Position numbers and translations under genes: made by a program. The notes under the pieces were generated by a model that saw only the letters and a program-made list of their open reading frames with translations, made no database searches and was not told the origin of the DNA. A stretch of 64,000 nucleotides of DNA from Pseudoalteromonas atlantica (GTDB lineage: Bacteria > Pseudomonadota > Gammaproteobacteria > Enterobacterales > Alteromonadaceae), in assembly GCA_007988745.1 (NCBI GenBank), contig BJUT01000012.1, forward strand, positions 1-64,000, read 5' to 3'. Below, one piece after another: positions 17,126 through 25,476 of the stretch. How positions within the stretch are numbered: the first letter of the stretch is position 1; the number at the start of each line of letters is the position of its first letter.

Positions 17126-18016
17126 ATGACTAAATTAAATAAAATTGTAAGCGTAATGATGTTAAGCGGTGTGTGTACTTTTACAGGTGCAGTGCACGCC
17201 GCTGATATTGAACTATCTCAGTCAACGTCGGCGCAGCAACAAACATCTACATCTATTGCGCTTTCACAAAATGGTTTAACAGCCAGTGGTAGCAACGAGT
17301 CAAACGTATCTAACGATACACAAGTAACGGCTGATGATTCGCAAAACACAGATTCAACGGCGAATAACACACAAACTCCAGCGCAAGAAAGCAGTGAGGC
17401 CGCAGAGCCTGCAAATACATTAGTTGCATCTGCAAGCGGATCTTTAAATAATTCATTAAATGCATCGGCCTCGTCTTTGAATGCCACAGGCAATACCACA
17501 GCCAATACAGCGCTTGATGCAACAACGCAGTTAACCTCATCGGCGGGTAATTTAACAACCGCTGTGAGCCAGTCGTTATTACTTTCTGTTGCCTCTGAGC
17601 AAGGCACTCAGCCAGACTCTACCGATACACCAGCCGATGCCTCTTTACTTTCAAATGTGGGCAGCGCTACCGATTCAGTTACACAAGCTGATGCAACTAA
17701 TGCAACTAATACGCTTAATGCGGGTGAGCTTACAAACCAATTAGCAATTACTAATACGGCTGCAAACTCAGTGAGTTCTGCACTGCAAATGGGTGATGCA
17801 ATTAATACCAGTAATGAAGTAGTAAGCAATGTTCAGCAATCTTTAATTGCCAGTGTGCAAGACAGTACGGTTAGTAGTTTACAAAGCACGGTACAGCAAA
17901 GTGTTAGCGGGCAGGTGAGTGCGGCGGTTACTGATCAAATTAGTAACGATGTAGCACTTAGCACCGCAAGTGAAGTAGTAACCAACATTACTAACGATTT
18001 AGACCTAGGCCTTTAA
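17126..18016 (+). CDS. Secreted Ser/Thr/Asn/Ala-rich low-complexity protein
   Basis: A 296-residue protein with a clear signal peptide (KIVSVMMLSGVCTFTGAVHA, cleavage near residue 25). The mature part is dominated by S, T, N, A, Q, V and D with no cysteine. It shows irregular repeats of the type NTxxN/ASSLNATGNT and, towards the end, many VxxxVQxSxxxSVQ-like segments that may form helices or a coiled-coil-like rod. No family is recognised. GAGG precedes the ATG by eight bases. It is followed by an outer-membrane barrel gene 62 bp downstream and carries an ECF-type promoter shared with the sigma operon at 20.5 kb. A surface, adhesin-like or matrix role is possible but unproven. Confidence 0.75.
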   Translation: MTKLNKIVSVMMLSGVCTFTGAVHAADIELSQSTSAQQQTSTSIALSQNGLTASGSNESNVSNDTQVTADDSQNTDSTANNTQTPAQESSEAAEPANTLVASASGSLNNSLNASASSLNATGNTTANTALDATTQLTSSAGNLTTAVSQSLLLSVASEQGTQPDSTDTPADASLLSNVGSATDSVTQADATNATNTLNAGELTNQLAITNTAANSVSSALQMGDAINTSNEVVSNVQQSLIASVQDSTVSSLQSTVQQSVSGQVSAAVTDQISNDVALSTASEVVTNITNDLDLGL

Positions 18017-18038
18017 TACGCCAAGTGCTTGCACAAAT

Positions 18039-18062
18039 GCCGAATGGGGAAACCTATTCGGC
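18039..18062 (+). promoter_or_regulatory. Intercistronic hairpin
   Basis: GCCGAAT and ATTCGGC form a 7-bp stem around a ten-base loop, between the Ser/Thr-rich gene and the barrel gene. No T-tract follows. It may act as an mRNA processing or stability element that sets different levels for the two products. Confidence 0.5.
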
Positions 18063-18078
18063 CTGTTGGAGAATAAAT

Positions 18079-19032
18079 ATGAAAGCAGTTATAACCGCCA
18101 CTTTGTGTGTTTTTAGTGCCCAAGCGGTGCTTGCACAAACCAACCACGTTAAAACAGCTGAGCAAAATAAGCCCTTTAAAAGTAGCTTTGAGCTAAATGC
18201 AGATGCTGAAGTTGGGATATTAAGTAACTCGGCGCTCTCTGTTCAAGAGCTTGACGATATTTCGTCGCAAAGCGACAGCGGCATAAAAACCGCAGCCGGT
18301 GTTAATGCAAAATGGCAAGTAACCAAAAGCGCTGAATTAACCTCAAGCTATAAGTTTGAACAACAAGACTACGATGAGTTTGATCAATACGATTTAGACC
18401 TGCATCAATACGGTTTAGATGGCAGTTATAGCTTTAATAGCCATGAGCTAGGGGTTCGTTACGATGGCGCAAAAGCAAATGTAGATGGCGAAACATTTTT
18501 ACATTTTAATCAAGCCAGCGCCTACTATGGCCATTTTTTAAACCCGCATACGTACTTGCGTATGAGTGTAAAAACCAAAGCTAAACGTTTTGTTACTGCA
18601 AAAGCACGTAATGCCGACGGCGTAGGCGGCGATGTAGCGCTTTATCATTTTATAAATAATGGCCAAACCATGCTAATGGCAGCGCTAAGTGCTGATAAAG
18701 AAAATGCCGACGACAACCAATACGACTTTAACGGCTACGGTTTTACTACTAAAGTTACGCACAAATTTGCGGCCTTTAATTTAGCGAATAAAGTGGGCGC
18801 AGGTTGGCGCTATCAAAATAAAGATTACGATGAGCAAACAACGGATGATTTTTTTGAGCAAATACCGTCGCGAGATGAGCACAGAAATGTCGTTAATGCG
18901 TTTTATAACCTAGCTTTATTTGAGCACGTAACACTCATAGCCGAGGCTGAATATGGCGATTATCAATCAAAGCTTAGTAGCAATACCTATACGCAATCGG
19001 TTTTATCGGCGTCAGTTAAAGTGCATTTTTAG
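18079..19032 (+). CDS. Outer-membrane beta-barrel protein, unknown role
   Basis: About 317 residues from the ATG at 18079, chosen because GGAG stands seven bases before it. A signal peptide runs to AQAVLAQ near residue 20. The rest is a run of alternating-residue amphipathic strands (for example YDLDLHQYGLDGSYSF and VTLIAEAEYGDY) ending in SASVKVHF, whose terminal phenylalanine is the outer-membrane assembly signal. It resembles the barrel part of surface-lipoprotein assembly modifier (DUF560-type) proteins, but without the TPR domain, and I am not certain of the family. It follows the Ser/Thr-rich secreted protein, which it might export or anchor. Its 3' end overlaps the convergent subtilase gene by 17 bp. 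Confidence 0.7.
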   Translation: MKAVITATLCVFSAQAVLAQTNHVKTAEQNKPFKSSFELNADAEVGILSNSALSVQELDDISSQSDSGIKTAAGVNAKWQVTKSAELTSSYKFEQQDYDEFDQYDLDLHQYGLDGSYSFNSHELGVRYDGAKANVDGETFLHFNQASAYYGHFLNPHTYLRMSVKTKAKRFVTAKARNADGVGGDVALYHFINNGQTMLMAALSADKENADDNQYDFNGYGFTTKVTHKFAAFNLANKVGAGWRYQNKDYDEQTTDDFFEQIPSRDEHRNVVNAFYNLALFEHVTLIAEAEYGDYQSKLSSNTYTQSVLSASVKVHF

Positions 19033-20362
19033 GTGGGTAAATGGCACCATAACCAAAGGTGGTGTCTTTGCCATGCTCGCCTAAATCGACGGCAAGCGAT
19101 GTAAGCTCGTTAAGAGCTTTGGTTTTATTATTACCATGCTTTAACAATAAACAACTTAATGCCGCGCTTACATGCGGCGCCGCCATTGACGTACCCGACT
19201 CCCTTCCAAATTTTCCATTGCCTTGACTTGTAACAACATTTACACCAAGGGCTGCAAAGTCTATGTAATCGCCTTTATTTGACCATCTATAAATTTGGTT
19301 ATTTGCATCAATAGCACTTACCGCTATCACGCTTTTATACGCAGCTGGGTATAACGGCTGCGACGCCGGCCCTTGGTTACCTGCAGCAGCTACAATTAAT
19401 ACCTTTTGTTTTATTGCTGCAGTAATACTTGCTTCTAAAATTGCGTTATTTGGCCCCGTTAGGCTCATATTAATTACGGGTATTTTATTACTGACTAACC
19501 AGTTAAGTGCTTCTACTATGGCAAATAATGTAGCCCCTTGAGCATATTCAGATTGTCTATAAAACACCTCGGCACTGTAAAGCTTGGCATTGCCTAAAAG
19601 CGGGCTAAGTTTTGCGCCTTTACCTGTAATTAGCCCTGCAATGGCGGTGCCGTGTAAATTTGGCGAGCTTAACCCTTGTGGTAAAAAGCTTTGCGTAGTG
19701 ATATTTGCACCTTCAAAAGCACTGTGTTTGGTATTAATGGCGCTGTCGATTATGCCAATTTTTACGCTTTGTGTGCAGTAGGGGGCAATAGAGTTATTTG
19801 GTGTTACTTTTTCGGTAGGCTCGCCTGTTTGCGCTTGGTATATGTGGTTTCGGTCAAGTATTGCAGACTCATCTAAGTTAAGCGCTTTTAATAACTCACT
19901 TTTAGAATTAACACCTTGTGGGGCGTTAAAGCGTACTAAGCTCATGTTAAGTGCGTTGTAATTTTTTACCGATACAATGGTTACATTTTGCTGTTTTAGG
20001 GTATTAAGTTGTTGGCTATTTGCCATTAATAACCATTGGCGCTCTATTGCTCTAAAGCCGTTTTCTAGCTCTACTTCAACAAATGCGGTGTTTTGGCTAT
20101 TTATATTAATGTTAAGCACATTGGGTAAGCTGCTAATTGGCTCATTAATTTTCGCTTTTAGTTCATCAATCGATACTTGTGGTACAGGCACCGGAAGTGG
20201 TAGGCGTTGTGCCCGCTCTATTGTTTGCTCAATACGCTGCTCTATTGGGTTTAACTGCCCAAGCACTTGATCGACTCTCACTATATTGGCAGAGCTCGTT
20301 GCGCTAAATATGCAAAGCGAAGTGGCTATTATGTGTTTAACGCGTGTGTTTTTAATATTCAT
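19016..20362 (-). CDS. S8-family (subtilisin-like) serine peptidase
   Basis: A 448-residue exported protease. It has a signal peptide (about 25 residues, ending ATSSA), a proline-rich region and prodomain-like part up to residue 195, then the catalytic domain with Asp206 (IGIIDSAIN), His237 (NLHGTAIAG), oxyanion Asn329 (AAAGNQG) and Ser392 (SGTSMAAPHVS). The full triad is intact, so it should be active in the periplasm or outside the cell. It is divergent from the ECF sigma operon and converges on the barrel gene, with the last 17 bp overlapping. Context suggests a role in processing envelope or secreted proteins of this locus. Confidence 0.9.
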   Translation of the reverse strand: MNIKNTRVKHIIATSLCIFSATSSANIVRVDQVLGQLNPIEQRIEQTIERAQRLPLPVPVPQVSIDELKAKINEPISSLPNVLNININSQNTAFVEVELENGFRAIERQWLLMANSQQLNTLKQQNVTIVSVKNYNALNMSLVRFNAPQGVNSKSELLKALNLDESAILDRNHIYQAQTGEPTEKVTPNNSIAPYCTQSVKIGIIDSAINTKHSAFEGANITTQSFLPQGLSSPNLHGTAIAGLITGKGAKLSPLLGNAKLYSAEVFYRQSEYAQGATLFAIVEALNWLVSNKIPVINMSLTGPNNAILEASITAAIKQKVLIVAAAGNQGPASQPLYPAAYKSVIAVSAIDANNQIYRWSNKGDYIDFAALGVNVVTSQGNGKFGRESGTSMAAPHVSAALSCLLLKHGNNKTKALNELTSLAVDLGEHGKDTTFGYGAIYPPKNAL

Positions 20363-20452
20363 AGTGGGTTACTTCTATTAAATTTATCATGCTGGTTAGT
20401 TAACGTTTAACACATAGAAATATTTCATTATTCAAATTATTTTGATTCTTTG

Positions 20453-20479
20453 GGAATAAATGTTTTTTTGAATCGTCTT
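20453..20479 (+). promoter_or_regulatory. ECF-sigma autoregulated promoter
   Basis: GGAATAAA at 20453-20460 and CGTCTT at 20474-20479, spaced by 13 bases, with the same T-rich spacer and TTCTTTAT tail as at 17063. It stands directly before the sigma gene, as expected for autoregulation. Confidence 0.7.
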
Positions 20480-20502
20480 CTTTATAAAAGGGGTAAAAAT
20501 CA

Positions 20503-20994
20503 ATGAACGAAACTCTAAAAACCTTATTGCCCATGCTTAGGCGCTTTGCCTATTCGCTAACGGGTAGTAAAGCAGATGCAGACGATGTAGTGCAAATAAC
20601 AATTGAAAAACTATTAGTAAAAGGCATTCCGGATGACGTTGAGCCTGCTAAATGGGCGTTTAAAATTTGCCGCAATGTGTGGATAGACGAATACCGCTCG
20701 CGCAAGGTAAGACAAAATACGGCTCAGGCCGATGTTTTACCAGAGCCAATTACAAGTAATGAGCACCAAACACTCGAAAACAATCAAATGCTTAAAAATG
20801 TAAATATTGCACTTGGGCAATTACCCGAAGAGCAACGCGCCATTGTATCGCTGGTGGCAGTGCAGGGCATGGCCTATAAAGAAGTAGCACATACACTCGA
20901 TATACCTATAGGCAGTGTAATGAGTAAATTATCGCGAGCACGCAGTACACTTTATAATTTAATAAAACCCGACTTTAAAAAGGAGCAAGTATGA
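20503..20994 (+). CDS. ECF RNA polymerase sigma factor
   Basis: A 163-residue sigma-70 family protein. Region 2 appears as YSLTGSKADADDVVQITIEK and WAFKICRNVWIDEYRSRK, and region 4 as LPEEQRAIVSLVAVQGMAYK and AHTLDIPIGSVMSKLSRAR. Its ATG follows an AAGGGG ribosome site. It overlaps the anti-sigma gene by 4 bp (ATGA), a typical sign of a balanced sigma/anti-sigma pair. The promoter just upstream matches the one before the Ser/Thr-rich secreted gene 3.4 kb away, so I infer that it controls both. Confidence 0.92.
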   Translation: MNETLKTLLPMLRRFAYSLTGSKADADDVVQITIEKLLVKGIPDDVEPAKWAFKICRNVWIDEYRSRKVRQNTAQADVLPEPITSNEHQTLENNQMLKNVNIALGQLPEEQRAIVSLVAVQGMAYKEVAHTLDIPIGSVMSKLSRARSTLYNLIKPDFKKEQV

Positions 20995-21731
20995 ACATTA
21001 ACGACGAAACACTTAGCGCCTTTTTAGACTCAGAGCTAAGCGAGCACGAAATGGAGCAAGTGCGCAAAGCCCTTGAAACCGATGATGAACTAGTAATGCG
21101 ACTTGCAGAGCTAAGCGAAGTAGACATGCGAGTAAAAGAGCACGCAACAAGTATTGATGATGCACCCCTTAGTGAATCATTAGCTAAAACGGTTGCAAAG
21201 CTTGATACAGCAACGACAAAAAACACGTTAAATAGCAATGTAGTAACGTTAACGCCTTGGCAAAGGGTTAAGCAGTCGGCTAATAAAAGCTTAGCAATCG
21301 CTGCAAGCGTTGCCGTGGTATTTGGTATTGCAATGACGAGTTATTTACAACCCAATGAGTCGCAAAATTTAGTAGCTAGTAACATAGCATCAGCACTTGA
21401 TACACAGCTAAGTAGTGGTGAGTATGAGCAAAGTGATGGCTCAGTATTTAGCGCGCAGCTTAGCTTTAAAAATCAGCAAGGTGAGCTTTGTAGGCAGTAT
21501 GCGCTAAGCTCAAACAATACCACGCAAACAAGCATTGCTTGTAAAACGCAAAGCGGCTGGCAAATAAAAGCGCAAACAGCCGCGCGGCAAAGTGATAATG
21601 GCGCGCAATATCAAACGGCGTCTAATAACAGTGAGTTAGATGCTGTTATAGATAGCATGATCAGCGGCGCACCACTAGATAGAGCGCAAGAGCAGCAAGC
21701 AATTAGTGCAAAGTGGCAGTTAAACCAATAA
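20991..21731 (+). CDS. Anti-sigma factor, transmembrane
   Basis: A 246-residue protein. The N-terminal 70 residues (INDETLSAFLDSELSEHEME and LAELSEVDMRVKEH) form an acidic anti-sigma domain of the RseA/zinc-less type. A single membrane helix lies near residues 97-116 (LAIAASVAVVFGIAMTSYL), followed by a periplasmic domain of about 125 residues with two cysteines that may form a disulphide (GELCRQYALS, SIACKTQSGW). It would hold the ECF sigma factor at the inner membrane until a periplasmic signal arrives. It starts inside the end of the sigma gene. Confidence 0.85.
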   Translation: MNINDETLSAFLDSELSEHEMEQVRKALETDDELVMRLAELSEVDMRVKEHATSIDDAPLSESLAKTVAKLDTATTKNTLNSNVVTLTPWQRVKQSANKSLAIAASVAVVFGIAMTSYLQPNESQNLVASNIASALDTQLSSGEYEQSDGSVFSAQLSFKNQQGELCRQYALSSNNTTQTSIACKTQSGWQIKAQTAARQSDNGAQYQTASNNSELDAVIDSMISGAPLDRAQEQQAISAKWQLNQ

Positions 21732-21756
21732 TAGTTTTTATAAAACGAGGTGAATA

Positions 21757-22269
21757 ATGAAAACATCTATTTTAATTATCAGTATTTTACTTATGGCGGG
21801 TTGCGCATCTAAACCCGACTACCGCCCAGCTAATAATGGCTCACAAGGTTATAGCGAGCAAAAAATTAGTGACGATCAATACCGCGTCGAGTTTAAAAGT
21901 GTGTCAAACAACGTAGCCGATGCCGGTGACTATGCATTGTTACGCGCGGCTGAGCTTACCCAAGCGCAAGGCTACGACTGGTTTGTTGTAACAAATAAAG
22001 AAACCTTTGTTGAGTCTAAATCGCAAGCGCCCGCGTCATCTATTAGTGCATCACACAGCCAGCAATATGAGCGAAACTGCGGTTTATTAACCTGCGAAAC
22101 ACGCGTACGCCCGAGCAATAGCGTAGGCGTACAAGTGAGCAACAATGATAAACGAAAAGAAGTACACACCCTGATTGACATTAAAATGGGCAAAGGTATT
22201 AAACCCAGCGACAACAGCTATAGCGCACAAGACTTAATTGAAAACTTAAGCAAAAAGACACAAAACTAA
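21757..22269 (+). CDS. Lipoprotein of the CC0125/CC1285 type
   Basis: A 170-residue lipoprotein with lipobox LLMAGCASK (cysteine at residue 16). The mature part has the pattern YSEQKISDDQYRVEFKSVSN and DYALLRAAELTQAQGYDWFV, seen in small outer-membrane lipoproteins named after CC0125/CC1285. A later CGLLTC pair could form a disulphide. Its function is not known. It follows the anti-sigma gene by 25 bp and is probably the last gene of the sigma operon, perhaps as sensor or effector of envelope state. Confidence 0.78.
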   Translation: MKTSILIISILLMAGCASKPDYRPANNGSQGYSEQKISDDQYRVEFKSVSNNVADAGDYALLRAAELTQAQGYDWFVVTNKETFVESKSQAPASSISASHSQQYERNCGLLTCETRVRPSNSVGVQVSNNDKRKEVHTLIDIKMGKGIKPSDNSYSAQDLIENLSKKTQN

Positions 22270-22770
22270 TTATGAGAATAGTTATTAGCTGTTGTTATTC
22301 TACATGTGATTATATTTCAGCTACACACTTACGGTCTAACCTTTAGAGACAGTGGGCACTTAATTATTAGTCGGTTAGGTGCCTACTTTAAATGTGATTA
22401 CACACCCCTTGGACTTCGGAGTCTTTTAATCTGTATTTTCTCTACCATACTTCTTTCTTTGGTTGTTATTGTTAAATTAAACAGATTAAACCAGTGCTTT
22501 AAAGAATAAACTTGTAAATTAACTTTATAATTTTAAAGGGATTATTTTTATTTAAATACGCTGCTTCGTTTTTAGTGTTATGAACATGTAAAACTTTTAC
22601 ATAATCTTTATTGCATTCGAATGCAAAAAGCGATAGTTTTTATAAGTCGAAAAAATAGGCATTTAAATCGCGCTTTAAATCATTATAAATACTTAAAATT
22701 CGGTTGCGGGTTATTTAGCCCTTAAATGCTTAATAAAATAACTTATATCAACAGGTGGAGAATTAATCTC
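22270..22770. other. 500-bp leader region of the first regulon TonB receptor
   Basis: No convincing gene; a 67-codon open frame within it has no protein character. It holds GACTTCGGAGTC at 22422-22433, which is one base away from the core of the LacI-type operators downstream and could also fold as a 4-bp stem with a TCGG loop. It also holds a clear 16-bp operator at 22611-22626. Confidence 0.6.
22611..22626. promoter_or_regulatory. LacI-type operator before TonB receptor 1
   Basis: TTGCATTCGAATGCAA is a perfect 16-bp palindrome with the central CG typical of LacI/GalR operators. It lies 145 bp before the start of the receptor gene and shares the frame TTGnnTTCGAAnnCAA with sites at 25355, 33010 and 39117. 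Confidence 0.75.
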
Positions 22771-25125
22771 ATGGCCGCACATATTTTACGTAAAACACTT
22801 ATTTTTGCTGCAGTAAACACGGCGATATTGGGCTCAGCCTCGGTATACTCGCAAGAGGCAAAGTTAAACCCTAACAAAGAGTTGGAGGTTATTTCGGTTA
22901 CCTCTACTAAGCGTGTTAAAAGTATTCAATCAGTGCCGTTGGCTGTGACCGCTGTATCTGCTAAAGATTTACTAGAAAATGGCGTTACTGATATCTTAAA
23001 CCTTGATAGCTTAGCGCCAGGGTTAAAGTCGGGTGTGTCGGGCAGTGATGCTCGCCCAGCTATGCGCGGTGCTAGAACAGAGCAAGTAGAGGCTAACGAT
23101 GTTGCCATCGCGTTTTATTCTAACGGTGTTTATCGTTCTCGTCACGGGCAGGCGCTTGCTGGGTTTGTTGATTTAGAGCGTGTTGAAGTATTGCGCGGGC
23201 CACAAGGTACATTGTTTGGTCGTAACTCATTTGGTGGTGCGATTGATGTTATAGCTAAAAAACCAGAGCTAGATATTACCGAAGGCGGTATGGCCGTTAC
23301 ATTTGGTAATTATGGTCATTTACGTGGTGAGGGCTTTTTTAATGCAGCGCTTACTGATGATACCGCGGTGCGATTTACTGGCGTTCGAGAAATAAGAGAT
23401 CCCTACGTTGAAAATACATTTAATGAAGATGCAGGCTTAAAAGATGCTGATATGTATTTTTTACGTGGCCAAGTTTTTACTGAAATTAACGACGATATAA
23501 ATTTAAATGTAAAAGTAGAAACGTGGCAGGATGAATCAAATGGCGGCGGTGCTTTTGGCTACCATATTTTAGGCGTTCCTATAAATCCTGCAACGGGTAA
23601 AACAAGTTTGTCGGCACCATTAACTGAGCGAATTGGTCGTGACGATGTGTGTGGCAGTAATTGTGGCCGCTTTGGCGCAGGTTTAGATAACGCTGCAACA
23701 CCTGGTCTTAATACCGCACAGGCGGTATCGTCAGACCCATTTACTCAGCAGTTTGACTATAAACCATCGCGTGATGTAAGTGATGTAAGCATTAGTGCAG
23801 AGCTTAACTGGTCATTAGAGTCGGTAGATTTGAAAGTGATTGCAGCCTCAATGGATTACGAAGAAACGCGTCTTACTGATGGTGATTTTTCGACTTATGC
23901 AACCACGGTTGATGGCAATGCGGTTGAATCAAAAACAAACTCGTTAGAAGTGCAGGTTAGCTCAACGTATGAAAGCGACTTTGAATGGGTAGCGGGTATT
24001 TATTTGCTCTCAGAAGATTTAGACAACGCATTTTTAAATGGCAGCTATGGCGCTGTGGTTGATAATGCGCCAGATACAACGCAACCCCAAGAATTTCAGT
24101 ACGCGTCGTGGTTAAATCAAATTCAGTTAGAAACAAGATCAGCTGCGGCCTACTTTCAAGGTAATTACACATTTAATGATGATACACGCGGTATAGCCGG
24201 CATTAGGTATACAAATGACAGCCGTGAGTGGGATATTTACGGCCAAAACCCAGATAACTTAAGCACGCTCGATTTTTCTGTACTTGAGGTTGATAACGCA
24301 GACGATGATTGGAGTAAAGTAACCTGGAAGCTAGGTCTTGAGCACGATTTAGCAAGTTCTCAACTGCTTTATGCTACAGTTTCTACAGGCTTTTTAGCGG
24401 GTAACGCACAGGGCGCTTTTAATGGTGAAGATAGCTACGATGAGCAAACAGTAACGGCTTACGAGCTTGGCTTTAAAAGCATGCTGCTTGATAATTCATT
24501 AAGATTTAACGCTTCTTTATATTACAACCAGTACGAGGACCTACTTTCTACTCGTTTTCAAAACGTGGGTGGTACGGCGGTGTCGTTTTTTGGTAATGCC
24601 GGGGAAATTGATGCTGCAGGTCTTGAGTTAGAAATTGATTGGCAGGCAAGTGATGCATTGCGCCTAGGGGCACGCGCCGCGTTTACAGACTCAACGTATG
24701 GCGACTTTGTTACGCCAAATGTATTTGAAGAGGGTGGAGAGACCATTAATGGCGTGGATAACTTACTGCAACTAGATGGTAATGACGTGCAGCTAAGCCC
24801 TAAATACAATATTACACTATTGGCCAGTTATGAGTTTGATTTAGGTGATAAAGGCCGCGTTGTGCCTGCTACCAGTATTCAATTATCGGATTCGTATACA
24901 ACCAACGATTTGTCTTTTTCATTTGGTACTCAAGAAAGTTACCAAAAGTACGATGCTAGCCTTGCATGGTATTCGGCAGATAATGAGTGGTCTGTACGTG
25001 CGTATGTTCAAAACGCAGGAGATGAGCTTATATTACTTAGGACAGTCCGCTTTGGTGGTAATGTGGCTGCGGCCGATTATGCTAATCCTCGCACTTATGG
25101 TGTAAGGGTAGGCTATAACTTTTAG
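22771..25125 (+). CDS. TonB-dependent receptor 1 of the LacI regulon
   Basis: About 784 residues from MAAHILRKTL, chosen because GGTGGAG lies ten bases upstream; a start 15 codons earlier is unlikely. A signal peptide ends near SASVYSQ. A TonB-box-like ELEVISVTSTKR is followed by a plug with PLAVTAVSAKDLLENGV, DARPAMRGAR and VEVLRGPQGTLFGRNSFGG, and a 22-strand barrel ending RVGYNF. It imports a siderophore-like or oligomeric organic ligand through the outer membrane. The RPAMRGAR variant of the plug is shared with the next receptor gene, so the two are paralogues. The palindromic operator upstream ties it to the LacI-controlled genes. Confidence 0.88.
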   Translation: MAAHILRKTLIFAAVNTAILGSASVYSQEAKLNPNKELEVISVTSTKRVKSIQSVPLAVTAVSAKDLLENGVTDILNLDSLAPGLKSGVSGSDARPAMRGARTEQVEANDVAIAFYSNGVYRSRHGQALAGFVDLERVEVLRGPQGTLFGRNSFGGAIDVIAKKPELDITEGGMAVTFGNYGHLRGEGFFNAALTDDTAVRFTGVREIRDPYVENTFNEDAGLKDADMYFLRGQVFTEINDDINLNVKVETWQDESNGGGAFGYHILGVPINPATGKTSLSAPLTERIGRDDVCGSNCGRFGAGLDNAATPGLNTAQAVSSDPFTQQFDYKPSRDVSDVSISAELNWSLESVDLKVIAASMDYEETRLTDGDFSTYATTVDGNAVESKTNSLEVQVSSTYESDFEWVAGIYLLSEDLDNAFLNGSYGAVVDNAPDTTQPQEFQYASWLNQIQLETRSAAAYFQGNYTFNDDTRGIAGIRYTNDSREWDIYGQNPDNLSTLDFSVLEVDNADDDWSKVTWKLGLEHDLASSQLLYATVSTGFLAGNAQGAFNGEDSYDEQTVTAYELGFKSMLLDNSLRFNASLYYNQYEDLLSTRFQNVGGTAVSFFGNAGEIDAAGLELEIDWQASDALRLGARAAFTDSTYGDFVTPNVFEEGGETINGVDNLLQLDGNDVQLSPKYNITLLASYEFDLGDKGRVVPATSIQLSDSYTTNDLSFSFGTQESYQKYDASLAWYSADNEWSVRAYVQNAGDELILLRTVRFGGNVAAADYANPRTYGVRVGYNF

Positions 25126-25228
25126 GCATTTTTCAATAATGTATTTTAAGGTTTAAGTAAAAGTGTAAGTTTGTGCATTTTGCTAAAATATAGCATTGAA
25201 ATTTTAAATTAAACAATCGCTTACATAG

Positions 25229-25259
25229 AGCCAGTAATAAATTATTACTGGCTTTTTTT
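25229..25259 (+). terminator. Rho-independent terminator
   Basis: AGCCAGTAATAA pairs with TTATTACTGGCT, followed by seven T. It lies about 100 bp after the stop of TonB receptor 1. Confidence 0.85.
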
Positions 25260-25354
25260 GTGTTTCGAAATCACTTTATTTTAATTTTAATATATTGTTT
25301 TATTTAGGTTAATTTCGATAAGGTTATTATTCGAGCAGAAAGTTGTTGATCTTT

Positions 25355-25370
25355 TTGACTTCGAAGTCTA
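25355..25370. promoter_or_regulatory. LacI-type operator before TonB receptor 2
   Basis: TTGACTTCGAAGTCTA has a perfect 12-bp core palindrome GACTTCGAAGTC (25357-25368). It lies about 107 bp upstream of the receptor start and matches the 33010 site in 15 of 16 positions. Confidence 0.75.
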
Positions 25371-25476
25371 TTTTAGATCCATGCATTTTCAATTGATACA
25401 ACTTGTTTACTGTAATAATTGAAAATGTAGGTTTGGGGAGAACTAAATACGTTTTATACTGGGGAGAATAACTATA

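Larger units (their letters stand above)
25126..25476. other. Intergenic region between the two paralogous receptors
   Basis: 350 bp with no gene. It contains a terminator (25229-25259), a TTTCGAAAT half-palindrome at 25264, and the LacI-type operator at 25355-25370. Confidence 0.6.

Noticed and set aside
17218..17829. Long open frames opposite the Ser/Thr-rich gene
   Set aside because: They are mirror frames of its repetitive codons, with no start signal or protein character.
22306..22509. 67-codon plus-strand frame in the leader of the first regulon receptor
   Set aside because: No ribosome site, odd composition, and it runs through an operator-like site; more likely untranslated leader.
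17063..22770. Search for a third copy of the ECF promoter before the subtilase gene
   Set aside because: No GGAATAA/CGTC pair was found on the minus strand upstream of 20362.
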